Source: Ch128b sp964527925 (GTDB taxonomy: Bacteria > Bacteroidota > Ignavibacteria > Ch128b). Taken from it: a stretch of 64,000 bases of DNA. Location of the stretch: positions 48,514 to 112,513 of the forward strand of contig CAZGQO010000010.1 of assembly GCA_964527925.1 (NCBI GenBank), given 5' to 3'. Made by a program: the position numbers and the translations under genes. Each line of letters begins with the position of its first letter. Positions within the stretch are counted from its first letter, which is position 1. The notes beneath the pieces are model-generated. The model made no database searches, was not told where the DNA came from, and saw only the letters and a list, made by a program, of their open reading frames with translations. Shown here in pieces: positions 1 to 8,799 of this stretch.

Positions 1-917
1 TAAGTTGCGAAGACTCTTGTTTTGTAATTTTTCAACATGTGAGTTTCAATCAAAAGAGCTACACGATTATGTAATGCAACATAACCAGTTGAAAGTCGTG
101 GTGAAGTTACTCCATCAACAATTCCATTTTTAATTTCATCGCCTCTGAACCAGACATAAGGAGCAATTAAATATCCTGCTTTGTGCATTTCATTTTCAAT
201 AAAAGGCACAAACTCCTGATGTATCCACTTGCCAATCAGTGGATGAACATTCCCATATCTTTCACAAGAGTAAGTTATTTCATATTGATAATCCGCACCA
301 TCTGTTACATGACAATCCACAAAAACATGTGGTAACCATGAATTAAAAAATTTCAACCAGTTTTTCATTTCTGGAGAATCTGCCTTCATGTAATCTCGAT
401 TCAAGTTCAGATTAAGTGCGTTTGTTCGCCAGCCCATCTCCTTTGGACCATTTTGATTAATTCTATTATAAGGACTGAATCTCTCGTGACCATCAACATT
501 AAAAATTGGCATCACAATCAAAATGCAGTTATCTAAATAATTGAATTTTTCCTTTGTGATTAAAATCTCTCTAAGCAAAAGCATCGAAGCATCTTTCCCA
601 TCAATCTCACCTGCGTGAATTCCATTCTGTATAAACACAATGGGCTTGTTTGTTTTTTTAGCTTTCTCCGGTGTGAATGCTTTATCTCTGGAAATAATCA
701 AAACATAAATTTCTCTTTCTTCGGCAGATTTACCAATTGAAATCAGTTTTGCGTATGGAGAATGCTTTTCAAATTTTCTGAAATATTCGATTGTTTCTTT
801 GTATCGTGGTGTTGCTAAAGAATTTGATTTTTCGAAGTGTGTTTTCCAGTAATCGCTTAAGTTTTGTGTATATAAATTTGAGATGAATAAAAAGAAAATT
901 GCCGAAAGTATTTTCAT
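1..917 (-). CDS. M14 family zinc carboxypeptidase, 3' end outside window
   Basis: This is the N-terminal 305 residues of a secreted metallocarboxypeptidase; the C-terminus lies beyond base 1. The first 18 or so residues form a hydrophobic signal peptide (MKILSAIFFLFI). The zinc site is visible: His101 and Glu104 in HAGE, and His203 in DCHVTDG; an NRD motif near 173-175 fits the substrate-binding Asn-Arg pair. The family removes C-terminal residues from peptides in the periplasm or outside the cell. The start was set at the ATG complementary to 915-917, where the signal peptide begins. A second M14 gene is cut by the other end of the window. The exact subfamily and specificity cannot be told from here. 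Confidence 0.85.
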   Translation of the reverse strand, partial: MKILSAIFFLFISNLYTQNLSDYWKTHFEKSNSLATPRYKETIEYFRKFEKHSPYAKLISIGKSAEEREIYVLIISRDKAFTPEKAKKTNKPIVFIQNGIHAGEIDGKDASMLLLREILITKEKFNYLDNCILIVMPIFNVDGHERFSPYNRINQNGPKEMGWRTNALNLNLNRDYMKADSPEMKNWLKFFNSWLPHVFVDCHVTDGADYQYEITYSCERYGNVHPLIGKWIHQEFVPFIENEMHKAGYLIAPYVWFRGDEIKNGIVDGVTSPRLSTGYVALHNRVALLIETHMLKNYKTRVFAT

Positions 918-1165
918 CTTATGTTCTCCACAATTTATTAATTCTAACTTCACACAATTTAAAATTAAATTTGAATATTATTGAACTCTGAAATGAATTA
1001 GAATGATTAGTGATTCATCTTCTTGAGCAGAATTGCAACAAATTAAATTCAAATAAACATAGGTATGCTTCAATCTTATTTAGTGAAAAATTCGAACAAG
1101 ACTCAACAATCAATGATTTTTAATTTAATTGAAAGATTAAAATACAAACTAACAGACTACGAAAA

Positions 1166-1804
1166 ATGAACGAACCAGAAATTTACATCGGCGTTGATGA
1201 ATCTGGTAAAGGTGATTTCTTTGGTCCCCTTGTGATTGCTGGATTTTTAATCACACCTGAAATCAAAGATAAATTAACACAACTAGAAGTTAGAGATAGT
1301 AAATCTATTTCTGATAAAAAGATTAAAAAGATTGCCGAAGTTATTCAATCTGAATTCGCTGGTTTTTATGATATAGTTAAAATCTATCCTGAAAAGTACA
1401 ATCAGCTATATTCAAAAATTAGAAATTTAAATACACTTCTTGCCTGGGGACATGCCCGCTGTATTGAAAATATTTTGATGAGACACAAGGCAAGTGTGGC
1501 AATTTGCGACCAATTCGGAAATGAAAATTTCATTCGCAATGTCTTAATGAAAGAAGGAAAACAGATTGAGTTAATTCAAACTCACAATGCTGAAAGATTT
1601 ATTGGAGTAGCAGCTGCTTCCATTCTTGCAAGAAAAACATTTCTTGAATGGTTTGAAAAAGTTGATCAAGAACTTGGAATAAAAATACCGCTTGGAACAA
1701 ATCAAACCGTAAAAGAAGTTGCAAGAAAGGTTGCTGAAAAGGTTGGAAAAGATTCACTTAAGAAATATGTGAAAACACATTTCAAGACGATGAATGAATT
1801 ATAA
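1166..1804 (+). CDS. rnhC: Ribonuclease HIII-like protein without the N-terminal domain
   Basis: The protein (212 aa) would cleave the RNA strand of RNA-DNA hybrids. The start GVDESGKGDFFGPLV is the RNase HIII form of the active-site motif (Asp-Glu at 11-12), followed by the Asp of AICDQF and the AAASILAR helix; the C-terminus with KYVKTHFK is also HIII-like. Typical RNase HIII has about 300 residues with an N-terminal TBP-like substrate-binding domain. That domain is absent: an in-frame stop lies at 1130-1132, so the gene cannot extend more than eleven codons upstream. It stands alone on the plus strand, converging on a small membrane protein gene with a 3 nt gap. The subtype is inferred from motifs only. 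Confidence 0.85.
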   Translation: MNEPEIYIGVDESGKGDFFGPLVIAGFLITPEIKDKLTQLEVRDSKSISDKKIKKIAEVIQSEFAGFYDIVKIYPEKYNQLYSKIRNLNTLLAWGHARCIENILMRHKASVAICDQFGNENFIRNVLMKEGKQIELIQTHNAERFIGVAAASILARKTFLEWFEKVDQELGIKIPLGTNQTVKEVARKVAEKVGKDSLKKYVKTHFKTMNEL

Positions 1805-1807
1805 AAA

Positions 1808-2080
1808 TTAATCTTCTCGAGCTGCAAACCATGCTTTGAAAAAATTCAGAATTACAAATCCAAGTGCAGAAAGTCCAATCGAAATTACAATTACAAGGTC
1901 TAATCCAAGTTTGAAAGAACCTTCGGTTTGGGTAAGTACATTACCAGTCCTCTCATCAATCAATTCTGTTGATGGATAAATTTTAGTTATAACCTCAAAA
2001 CCATCAAATCCCCATTTGACAAGCAAAGCAATAATTATTGATGAAACAATGAAGAAAATTATTCTTCTGACTCCAACCAT
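1808..2080 (-). CDS. Small two-helix membrane protein, unknown function
   Basis: I do not recognise this 90-residue protein. It has one hydrophobic helix near residues 6-22 and a second near 59-82, with a hydrophilic segment of about 35 residues between them that contains a PSTELIDERTG stretch. Basic residues at the N-terminus and the RED end suggest a simple double-spanning inner membrane protein. The gene starts 10 nt after the stop of the membrane sensor gene upstream and is very likely cotranscribed with it, so it could be an accessory of that regulator. This link is inference from position. Confidence 0.6.
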   Translation of the reverse strand: MVGVRRIIFFIVSSIIIALLVKWGFDGFEVITKIYPSTELIDERTGNVLTQTEGSFKLGLDLVIVISIGLSALGFVILNFFKAWFAARED

Positions 2081-2090
2081 AACCTTCCCT

Positions 2091-4766
2091 TTATTTATTT
2101 TTCAAAAGATTTAATTTTTTAAGTCTGTAATAAAATGTTGAATGCGGTAAATTCAAAAGTTTTGCTGCTGCCCTGATATTCCAGTTGGTTTTTTCAAGAG
2201 CTTCAACATATAGTTTAATCTCTTCAGCTTCTTTGCTATTTTTTACAATAATTTCAATCCTGGATTTTTCGACAAATTCTTCTTCATCATCAAGTGAATC
2301 TTTTCTGTTTAAATCTTGAAGTTCCAGTTCTCTAATTCTGTTTCGAAGTTCTTCATTTTCTCTTTTCAGAAGATCAATCTCACGATCTTTTTCTAAAATT
2401 AAAGTTTTAATAGCCTCTAATTTTTCTTCAAACCTCTTTTTAATTTCTTCAATCTCGGAATTTTGTTCAGGTATTTTTTCAACACTTTCATACATATTTT
2501 CTGCTGGAATTGATTCAGCAGGAATAATTTTGTCCTGTTTCATCCTCTTCCTTGATTTCTTTACCATCACAACCAGGAAATAAATTGTGAATAAACCCCC
2601 AAGAATGATTGCATAGAAATAAAAATTTTTCAAAAAACTTGAGACAACTGTAAACTTTAACTCAGCTGAATTTTTCAACCAGTTAACTCCATCAACTGAA
2701 GCTTCAATAACTAATGTGTAGTTACCGGGAGAAAGATTTTTGTAGCGAATGATGTTGGATTGAGTTAGATAATTCCAGTTATCCTCAACATTTTTTAATC
2801 TATAACGGTAGATAATCTTATTCTCATCAAAAAAAGAAAATGTTGAAACTGAAACTTTTATCTCACTTTCACTTTCGGGAACTACAATTTTATCAAGATC
2901 ATATGTTTTTTGATTTGTTGAAAATCCAGTAAATACAATTTGGTATGCTTGTAAATTTTCTTTTAAATATTTCTTTTCGATTAATGTTAAGCCCGAATTT
3001 GTACCAATGAAAATGATTCCGCTTTGTTCGTCAAACTCAATGTCAGTAATAAAATCGGAGATTAATCCATCTCTTGCAGTAAAAGAAGAAAAATTAATTC
3101 CATCTTTGATTATAAAAATGCCTTTGTGTGTAGCTGCCCAGATTTCTTCCAGACTCACTGGAATAACATCCACAATTTCACTGACAACACTATTACCAAT
3201 TTTAGGTACAAAGTTGTTAAATCTTCCATTTTTGAAAGATGAAATTCCATCTTTTGTGCCTATCCATAATCTGCCAGACTTATCTTCGCTGAGTGAATTA
3301 ACAAAATTATTACTCATCCCATTCGATTTTCGCAATATCAACTTTGAATCACCTTTTAGCTTAACAAGTCCATTGTCCGTTCCGATATAAATTTCATTCT
3401 GTTGAGTGATAAGCAGATCCCGTATTTCATTGCCAGGCAAAATATCATCAATAGAAAAATAATCGATAAGTGTATTCGATTGAAATACAAACAAACCTGA
3501 ATCAGTACCAACATATATTTTATTATCAAAACCCATTGCAAGGGAAAGAACTTTCTTTGACCTTAATTGAGCATTAAGCGGTGAATTGATAATTCTATTT
3601 TTCTTAAATATCAATAATCCATTATCTGTTGCAAGCAATCTCGTGTCTTTACTTAATTCCATCACATCATTGACTTTATTTTGACTCGAAAAATTATATC
3701 CAACATTTCTAAAAGTTTTTGATGATGAATTGAAGATAGATATTCCATCATTCGAAAAAACGAGAATTTCTTTACCAGAGTTATAAATTTTTTGAATTGA
3801 AGAAGTCGTTTTTGGAAAGAGAGATGGGTAGTTAATCACTGCAATTGAATTTAGTTTAGCTGCACCGTTAATCGTTCCAATCCAGATGTTTCCTTCCCTG
3901 TCTTCAAATAAACAAGTTACAACTTGATGCGGAAGCCCATTTTCATAACCAATAAAATCTTTTCTTTTGTTATCTATTCTCAGAATTACATCATCACTTC
4001 CAACCCAGATTGAATTATTTCTATCTATTAGAAGTGAAAGATTTGAATAAACTTTTTGGCTTTCAGTATAAATTTCAACAAGTTGAAAGTTATCTAATCT
4101 ATAAACATTTCCATTTTTAGATAGGAATACAATATTCTGGTTCTGATCTAACGCTACTCGCTGAGCTTGAATATTTTTTTCAGTTGAAGATTGGTTGAAT
4201 TTATATTTAACTCTACCGGACTGGAATATCAATAAACCTTCATCTGATGCAATTGCATAACCATTATTAATTACAATGATATCATTAAAATTGGTTTCAG
4301 GAAGAATTGCATCATATAAAATCTGAGTTACCTCTGAATCACTCTTTACATGATAGAATTCATTATCCTGAGAAATAATCAAAAGTCCCGAAGGTGACTC
4401 TCTCAATCTTTTAATTTTTTTTGACAGGTAAGGATTTTTTTTGTTGATATTTAGGACTTGATTTTTATTGATTGCAAACAGCCCATTGTTCAAAGTCGAT
4501 ATCCAGAAATTTCCATCATACCTTCCGAATCCTGTAATTGAATTCTGGAAAAAATTATACCTGTTACGATAATTTTCGATGGAATACCCATCATATCTAA
4601 ATAAACCTGATGTAGTCCCAAACCAGATATAACCTTTTTGATCCTGCGAGATAGCAGTAATTGAAGTGCTGAATAAACCATTCTCTGTATTATAATATCT
4701 GAAATTATAAATCTGGGCGTGTAAAATCTCCAATAAAATAAAAAATATTAAAAGAATTCTCATCAT
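2091..4766 (-). CDS. Membrane one-component regulator: reg_prop propeller, Y_Y_Y, coiled coil, Fis-type HTH
   Basis: This 891-residue protein has a signal peptide or anchor (about 1-17), then roughly nine two-component-regulator propeller repeats recognisable by their xxWxGTxxGL cores (for example IWFGTTSGL, IWIGTINGA, LWIGTKDGI). A Y_Y_Y domain follows near 640-715, then a transmembrane helix (FYFYAIILGGLF, about 722-745). The cytoplasmic part has a Glu/Lys-rich coiled coil (about 770-830) and a C-terminal helix-turn-helix of the Fis/NtrC kind (NWNIRAAAKLLNLPHSTFYY). No histidine kinase, receiver or AAA+ domain is visible. It is therefore read as a one-step sensor in which periplasmic ligand binding directly affects a DNA-binding dimer. 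The domain order is seen; the signal and targets are unknown. Confidence 0.8.
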   Translation of the reverse strand: MMRILLIFFILLEILHAQIYNFRYYNTENGLFSTSITAISQDQKGYIWFGTTSGLFRYDGYSIENYRNRYNFFQNSITGFGRYDGNFWISTLNNGLFAINKNQVLNINKKNPYLSKKIKRLRESPSGLLIISQDNEFYHVKSDSEVTQILYDAILPETNFNDIIVINNGYAIASDEGLLIFQSGRVKYKFNQSSTEKNIQAQRVALDQNQNIVFLSKNGNVYRLDNFQLVEIYTESQKVYSNLSLLIDRNNSIWVGSDDVILRIDNKRKDFIGYENGLPHQVVTCLFEDREGNIWIGTINGAAKLNSIAVINYPSLFPKTTSSIQKIYNSGKEILVFSNDGISIFNSSSKTFRNVGYNFSSQNKVNDVMELSKDTRLLATDNGLLIFKKNRIINSPLNAQLRSKKVLSLAMGFDNKIYVGTDSGLFVFQSNTLIDYFSIDDILPGNEIRDLLITQQNEIYIGTDNGLVKLKGDSKLILRKSNGMSNNFVNSLSEDKSGRLWIGTKDGISSFKNGRFNNFVPKIGNSVVSEIVDVIPVSLEEIWAATHKGIFIIKDGINFSSFTARDGLISDFITDIEFDEQSGIIFIGTNSGLTLIEKKYLKENLQAYQIVFTGFSTNQKTYDLDKIVVPESESEIKVSVSTFSFFDENKIIYRYRLKNVEDNWNYLTQSNIIRYKNLSPGNYTLVIEASVDGVNWLKNSAELKFTVVSSFLKNFYFYAIILGGLFTIYFLVVMVKKSRKRMKQDKIIPAESIPAENMYESVEKIPEQNSEIEEIKKRFEEKLEAIKTLILEKDREIDLLKRENEELRNRIRELELQDLNRKDSLDDEEEFVEKSRIEIIVKNSKEAEEIKLYVEALEKTNWNIRAAAKLLNLPHSTFYYRLKKLNLLKNK

Positions 4767-4777
4767 TTAAAGTCTAT

Positions 4778-4804
4778 ATTATAATTTGATTAATTGAAAG
4801 TCAA
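4778..4804 (-). promoter_or_regulatory. Possible sigma70-like promoter of the membrane regulator
   Basis: On the minus strand TTGACT (4804-4799) is followed after 15 nt by TATAAT (4783-4778). The spacer is two bases short of ideal. Initiation about seven bases downstream would leave almost no leader before the start at 4766. It is the best promoter-like pair in this gap. Confidence 0.35.
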
Positions 4805-4972
4805 TTTAAGTAGAAAATGAGAAAGAGTGGAAGAGGAAATCAGGAAGGGTACTGAAAAAATTTTTAATTCGAAGTGATGGTATCAATAGTTTAATTCAAA
4901 AAATTTTTGAAATGAATTGATTTAAATTATTTCTTATTCAAATTGATGCTGAAATTAATCTCTCTTTAATAC

Positions 4973-4999
4973 AAAAACTACCCTCTTAAAGGGCAGTTT
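4973..4999 (-). terminator. Rho-independent terminator after the acyl-CoA ligase gene
   Basis: Arms at 4975-4984 and 4990-4999 pair over ten bases on the minus strand with one G-U pair and a 5 nt loop, followed by TTTG. It lies 18 nt past the ligase stop codon and fits that transcript. Confidence 0.7.
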
Positions 5000-5017
5000 A
5001 TTTCTAAACAATTCAGT

Positions 5018-6826
5018 TTACTCTTTTTCATAAATATCTTTAATCAAGTGGGCGTATCTTTCCTCGATAACTTTTCGGCGGACTTTCAATGTTGGAGTTA
5101 GTTCGCCGCCTTCAATTGTAAATGGTTTATCGAGAATAACGAATTTTCTAATTCGCTCGTAGTTGGCAAGATTTCTTTGCAATGTCTGGATGTCTTTTTC
5201 AATCAACTTATAAATTTCGGGATGATGAGCTAAGTCTTCAACTCTTTCGTAAGGAATTTTATGCGCATCAGCATATTCACGAATTGCTTCAAAATCTGGT
5301 GTGATCAGTGCTGATAAGAATGTTTTGTTATCGCCAATCAAAACAAATTGATCAATAAACTTGCTTCTTGTAAATAAACTTTCAAGCTGTTGTGGAGCAA
5401 TGTATTTTCCACCAGATGTTTTGAACAAATGTTTTTTTCTATCGGTGATTCTCAAAAATCCCTGTTTATCAAATTCACCAATATCACCAGTATGCAACCA
5501 GCCATCTTTATCAATAGCTTCTTCAGTTGCTTTCTTATTCTTATAATAACCATTCATGATGTTTGGACCGCGAGCAAGTATCTCACCATCTTCAGCAATT
5601 TTAACTTCAACACCTGGGATCGGTTTGCCAACTGTTCCAAATTTATAATCATCCAATCTATTGCATGAGATAACTGGACTTGATTCAGTTAAACCATAAC
5701 CTTCAATAATCAATATTCCCATTGCTTCAAAGAATTCACCAATTTCCTGTGGAAGAGCAGCACCACCACTCACAAAAAATCTCAATCTGCCACCTGTTGC
5801 AGCTTTTATTTTATGAAAAACCAATTTATCAGCTAACTTATATTTAGCTGATAAAATAGGATTGAGTTTTTTCTGTTTTCTGGCTTCCTGATATTTTTTT
5901 CCTACTTCCAATGCCCAATAGAAAATTTTCTGTTTTGCTGGTGGAGATGAATCTACATTTTTCATCACCCGTGAATGAATTCTCTCAAACAACCGAGGAA
6001 CAGATGTCATTATGGTAGGTTTCACTTCCTGTAAATCTTTCGCAACTGTATCAATTGATTGTGCGTATGCAATCGTACATCCTGCAGAGAATGCAGTATA
6101 ATAACCTGCCATTCTTTCAAAGGAGTGAGAAAGTGGTAGAAAAGAAAGGAAAAGATCTCGATCATCAGCAAGAATTACTTGCAACGCCGCTTTTATATTG
6201 CTCACAAAATTATTGTGAGTTAACATTACACCTTTTGGTTCGCCTGTTGTACCCGATGTATAAATCAGTGTAGCTAAATCATCAGGAGAAACTTTTGACA
6301 TTTCTTCGTCCAGAACCTTTTCAAACTTATCGGCGTTGTTCTTTCCCATTTCCAGAATTTGATTGAAATTATAAACACCTTCTTCTGCATCTTTCTCATT
6401 CAGAATGATAATATGTTTGAGAGATTTTACATTTGATTTAATTTTTTGAACCTTGGTCAATTGTAATTTATTAGAAACTATCACAGCCTTGCACTCTGAA
6501 TCATTCATTATATATTCAATCGTATTCGATGTGGAAGAAGGATACATTGGAACATCAATTCCACCAATTGAAAGAACAGCCAGGTCAACCATCGCCCACT
6601 CAGGTCGATTTTCGGAGAGAATTCCAATCATATCTCCCCTTTTCAGACCCAATGAGAGTACCCCCATTGCAAAATTTCTTACCTTCTCCCGCAACTCTTT
6701 ATATGAAATCCCTACCCACTGATTCTGGGATTTGTACAGCAATGCAGGACGATCGCTGTTCTGATATTTTTTGGTTACTCTATCGTACATCTCAACGATA
6801 GTGTTGAAATCAACCGCTATAGGCAT
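5018..6826 (-). CDS. Long-chain fatty acid--CoA ligase (AMP-forming)
   Basis: The 602-residue enzyme belongs to the ANL adenylating superfamily and should activate fatty acids to acyl-CoA through an acyl-adenylate, at the inner face of the membrane. The AMP-binding signature TSGTTGEPKG is at about 190-199, and EGYGLTESSP, DGWLHTGDIGE and DRKKHLFKTSGGKYI follow in the expected order. The length and the FKTSGGKY form match the bacterial long-chain acyl-CoA synthetase (FAA1-like) group. A GAGGAG ribosome binding site lies just before the ATG. It is transcribed alone, divergent from the broken transporter gene and ending at a terminator. Chain-length preference cannot be read from sequence. Confidence 0.9.
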   Translation of the reverse strand: MPIAVDFNTIVEMYDRVTKKYQNSDRPALLYKSQNQWVGISYKELREKVRNFAMGVLSLGLKRGDMIGILSENRPEWAMVDLAVLSIGGIDVPMYPSSTSNTIEYIMNDSECKAVIVSNKLQLTKVQKIKSNVKSLKHIIILNEKDAEEGVYNFNQILEMGKNNADKFEKVLDEEMSKVSPDDLATLIYTSGTTGEPKGVMLTHNNFVSNIKAALQVILADDRDLFLSFLPLSHSFERMAGYYTAFSAGCTIAYAQSIDTVAKDLQEVKPTIMTSVPRLFERIHSRVMKNVDSSPPAKQKIFYWALEVGKKYQEARKQKKLNPILSAKYKLADKLVFHKIKAATGGRLRFFVSGGAALPQEIGEFFEAMGILIIEGYGLTESSPVISCNRLDDYKFGTVGKPIPGVEVKIAEDGEILARGPNIMNGYYKNKKATEEAIDKDGWLHTGDIGEFDKQGFLRITDRKKHLFKTSGGKYIAPQQLESLFTRSKFIDQFVLIGDNKTFLSALITPDFEAIREYADAHKIPYERVEDLAHHPEIYKLIEKDIQTLQRNLANYERIRKFVILDKPFTIEGGELTPTLKVRRKVIEERYAHLIKDIYEKE

Positions 6827-6996
6827 TTCAGCTCTCCTCTTTTATTAGTCAAAATAATTGGAGATAGATTAATTATCAAGTAGAAAATTTTTTAAATTGA
6901 TAAATAACATAGAGATAAGTTAATTCATCAATATATCTCTGAGCCAAATCTCTAATTAATTAAACTCAAAATAAACCTGAAAAAAATGAGGTCATC

Positions 6997-8603
6997 ATGA
7001 AAAATCTAAAAGAACTTCCAATTAAAATTTTTTACAAAAGTTTGGATGTAATAGAAATCTTTGGAAACAAATTACCGCATCCTGCCACTTTATTTGGATT
7101 AATAGCGCTGTCAGTCGGTGTTTTTTCATGGATTGGTGATTTTTTTGATTGGTCAGCAAAACATCCAGTTGATGGTTCAACCATAGATGTGAAAAACTTG
7201 TTTAATGGCGATGGTATAAGATGGCTTTATACAAATGTGACTCACAACTTCGTAAACTTTCCACCACTTGGATATGTACTCGCAGTCATGATTGGAATTG
7301 GAGTTGCTGAAGGTTCAGGATTATTCACAACTCTAATTCGTGCATTAGTTCTGAGCGCACCTAAAAGATTGATTACATTCGCTCTGGTATTTACGGGAAT
7401 TTTATCACATATCGCATCTGAAGCGGGTTATGTGATTCTAATTCCATTTGGTGCAATGTTATTTCATGCAATTGGAAGACATCCAATTGCAGGTCTCGCA
7501 GCAGCTTTTTGTGGAGTTAGCGGAGGATTTGGAGCAAATTTTCTAATTAGTTCTGTTGATCCAATTTTAGCCGGTTTATCTCAATCAGCAGCACAAATAC
7601 TTGATTCTGAAATTAAGATTAATCCCGCCGTAAATTTTTACTTCATGTTTGCATCAGCAATTTTGATTACAATTCTCGGTACCCTTATCACTGAAAAAAT
7701 CGTTGAATCTCGTTTGAAATCTTATGAAAGCACTACAAAAAAAGTCGAAATTGAAAAATTAACCGAAATTGAAAAGCGTGGATTAAAATGGGCTGGGCTG
7801 AGTGCTCTTGTGATTATAGTTCTTCTGATTCTTACAATCGTTCCTGAGAATGGAATTTTCAGAAATCCAGAGACAAAAGAAATTCTACACTCACCTTTTT
7901 TTGATGGAATCATTACTGGAATACTTTTATTCTTTTTCGTCCCAGGATTAGTGTATGGGATTGTAGTGAAATCAATTAAAAATGATTCAGATTTAATGAA
8001 GCACATAATCAAATCGATGGGGACATTATCTACCTACATTGTGCTTGTATTTTTCGCTGCCCAATTTGTTTATTTCTTTAGATACAGCAATCTCGGTTTG
8101 ATAATTGCAATAAAAGGTGCTGAATTTCTAAGGAACATTGAACTCACAGGAATTACTCTAATTATAGCATTCGTTTTTCTCATCTGCATTTATTAACCTG
8201 TTCATGGGAAGTGCTTCTGCTAAGTGGGCAATAATGGAAACCTGTCTTCATTCCAATGTTTATGCTGCTTGGTTTTCATCTTGCACTAACTCAAGTTGCA
8301 TTTAGAATTGGTGATTCTGTTACCAATGTTATCACACCAATGATGAGTTACTTTGCTTTAATTGTTGCCTTTGCTCAGAAGTATGACGAAAAGTACGGAA
8401 TAAGTACAATCATCTCAACAATGATTCCTTATTCAATTTTATTTACTATTTTCTGGATTCTTCTTCTTGCAATCTGGATGTTATTAGGACTGCCACTCGG
8501 ACCGGATGGACCGTTGTATTTAAGATATGATTATCAGTTGGTTCTATTTGATAGCCAGAAAAAAGTTAATCTTTTCATTAACTCTATTCATACATTTTTT
8601 TAA
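6997..8603 (+). pseudogene. AbgT-family transporter, broken by two frameshifts
   Basis: The first 399 codons (6997-8196) encode an AbgT-type membrane transporter (p-aminobenzoyl-glutamate/antibiotic efflux family) with about ten hydrophobic segments, beginning with the typical NKLPHPATLFG region. The reading frame then fails twice. Homology continues in the second frame from about 8183 (SAFINLFMGSASAKWAIM) and in the third frame from about 8241 (PVFIPMFMLLGFHLALTQ), running to the stop at 8601-8603. Each break equals one extra base, near 8171-8182 and within the GAAA at 8237-8240. Rejoined, the product would be about 530 aa, usual for the family. It is either a true pseudogene or two sequencing errors. 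The last 25 residues after GPDGPLYL look unlike the family and may be a further out-of-frame tail. Confidence 0.85.
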
Positions 8604-8704
8604 ATTAATTTCAAAAACTTAACTCAAGTTTTAATTATTGTTATTAAACTTTTTTTCATTAAGTTTGAAGAGGTATCAAAATGTAGAGTAAATAATTTTT
8701 TTAC

Positions 8705-8733
8705 TTGACTGTTATTTTCATGTTTTATATATA
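8705..8733 (+). promoter_or_regulatory. Sigma70-like promoter of nrdJ
   Basis: TTGACT (8705-8710), a 17 nt spacer, and TATATA (8728-8733) form a good promoter, giving a leader of about 60 nt before the ATG at 8800. I see no cobalamin riboswitch or convincing paired NrdR boxes in the leader. Confidence 0.6.
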
Positions 8734-8799
8734 GCAGTCAAATTACTCTTCACATTTTAAGTGAAGAAGACACTTCAATACTTAATAAGGAGTTTTAAT

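Noticed and set aside
8604..8799. Cobalamin riboswitch upstream of nrdJ
   Set aside because: No B12-box or conserved core is visible, and the leader after the promoter is only about 60 nt.
8761..8799. GTG start giving 13 more residues to NrdJ
   Set aside because: The ATG at 8800 has AAGGAG at proper spacing and the extra residues do not look like the family.
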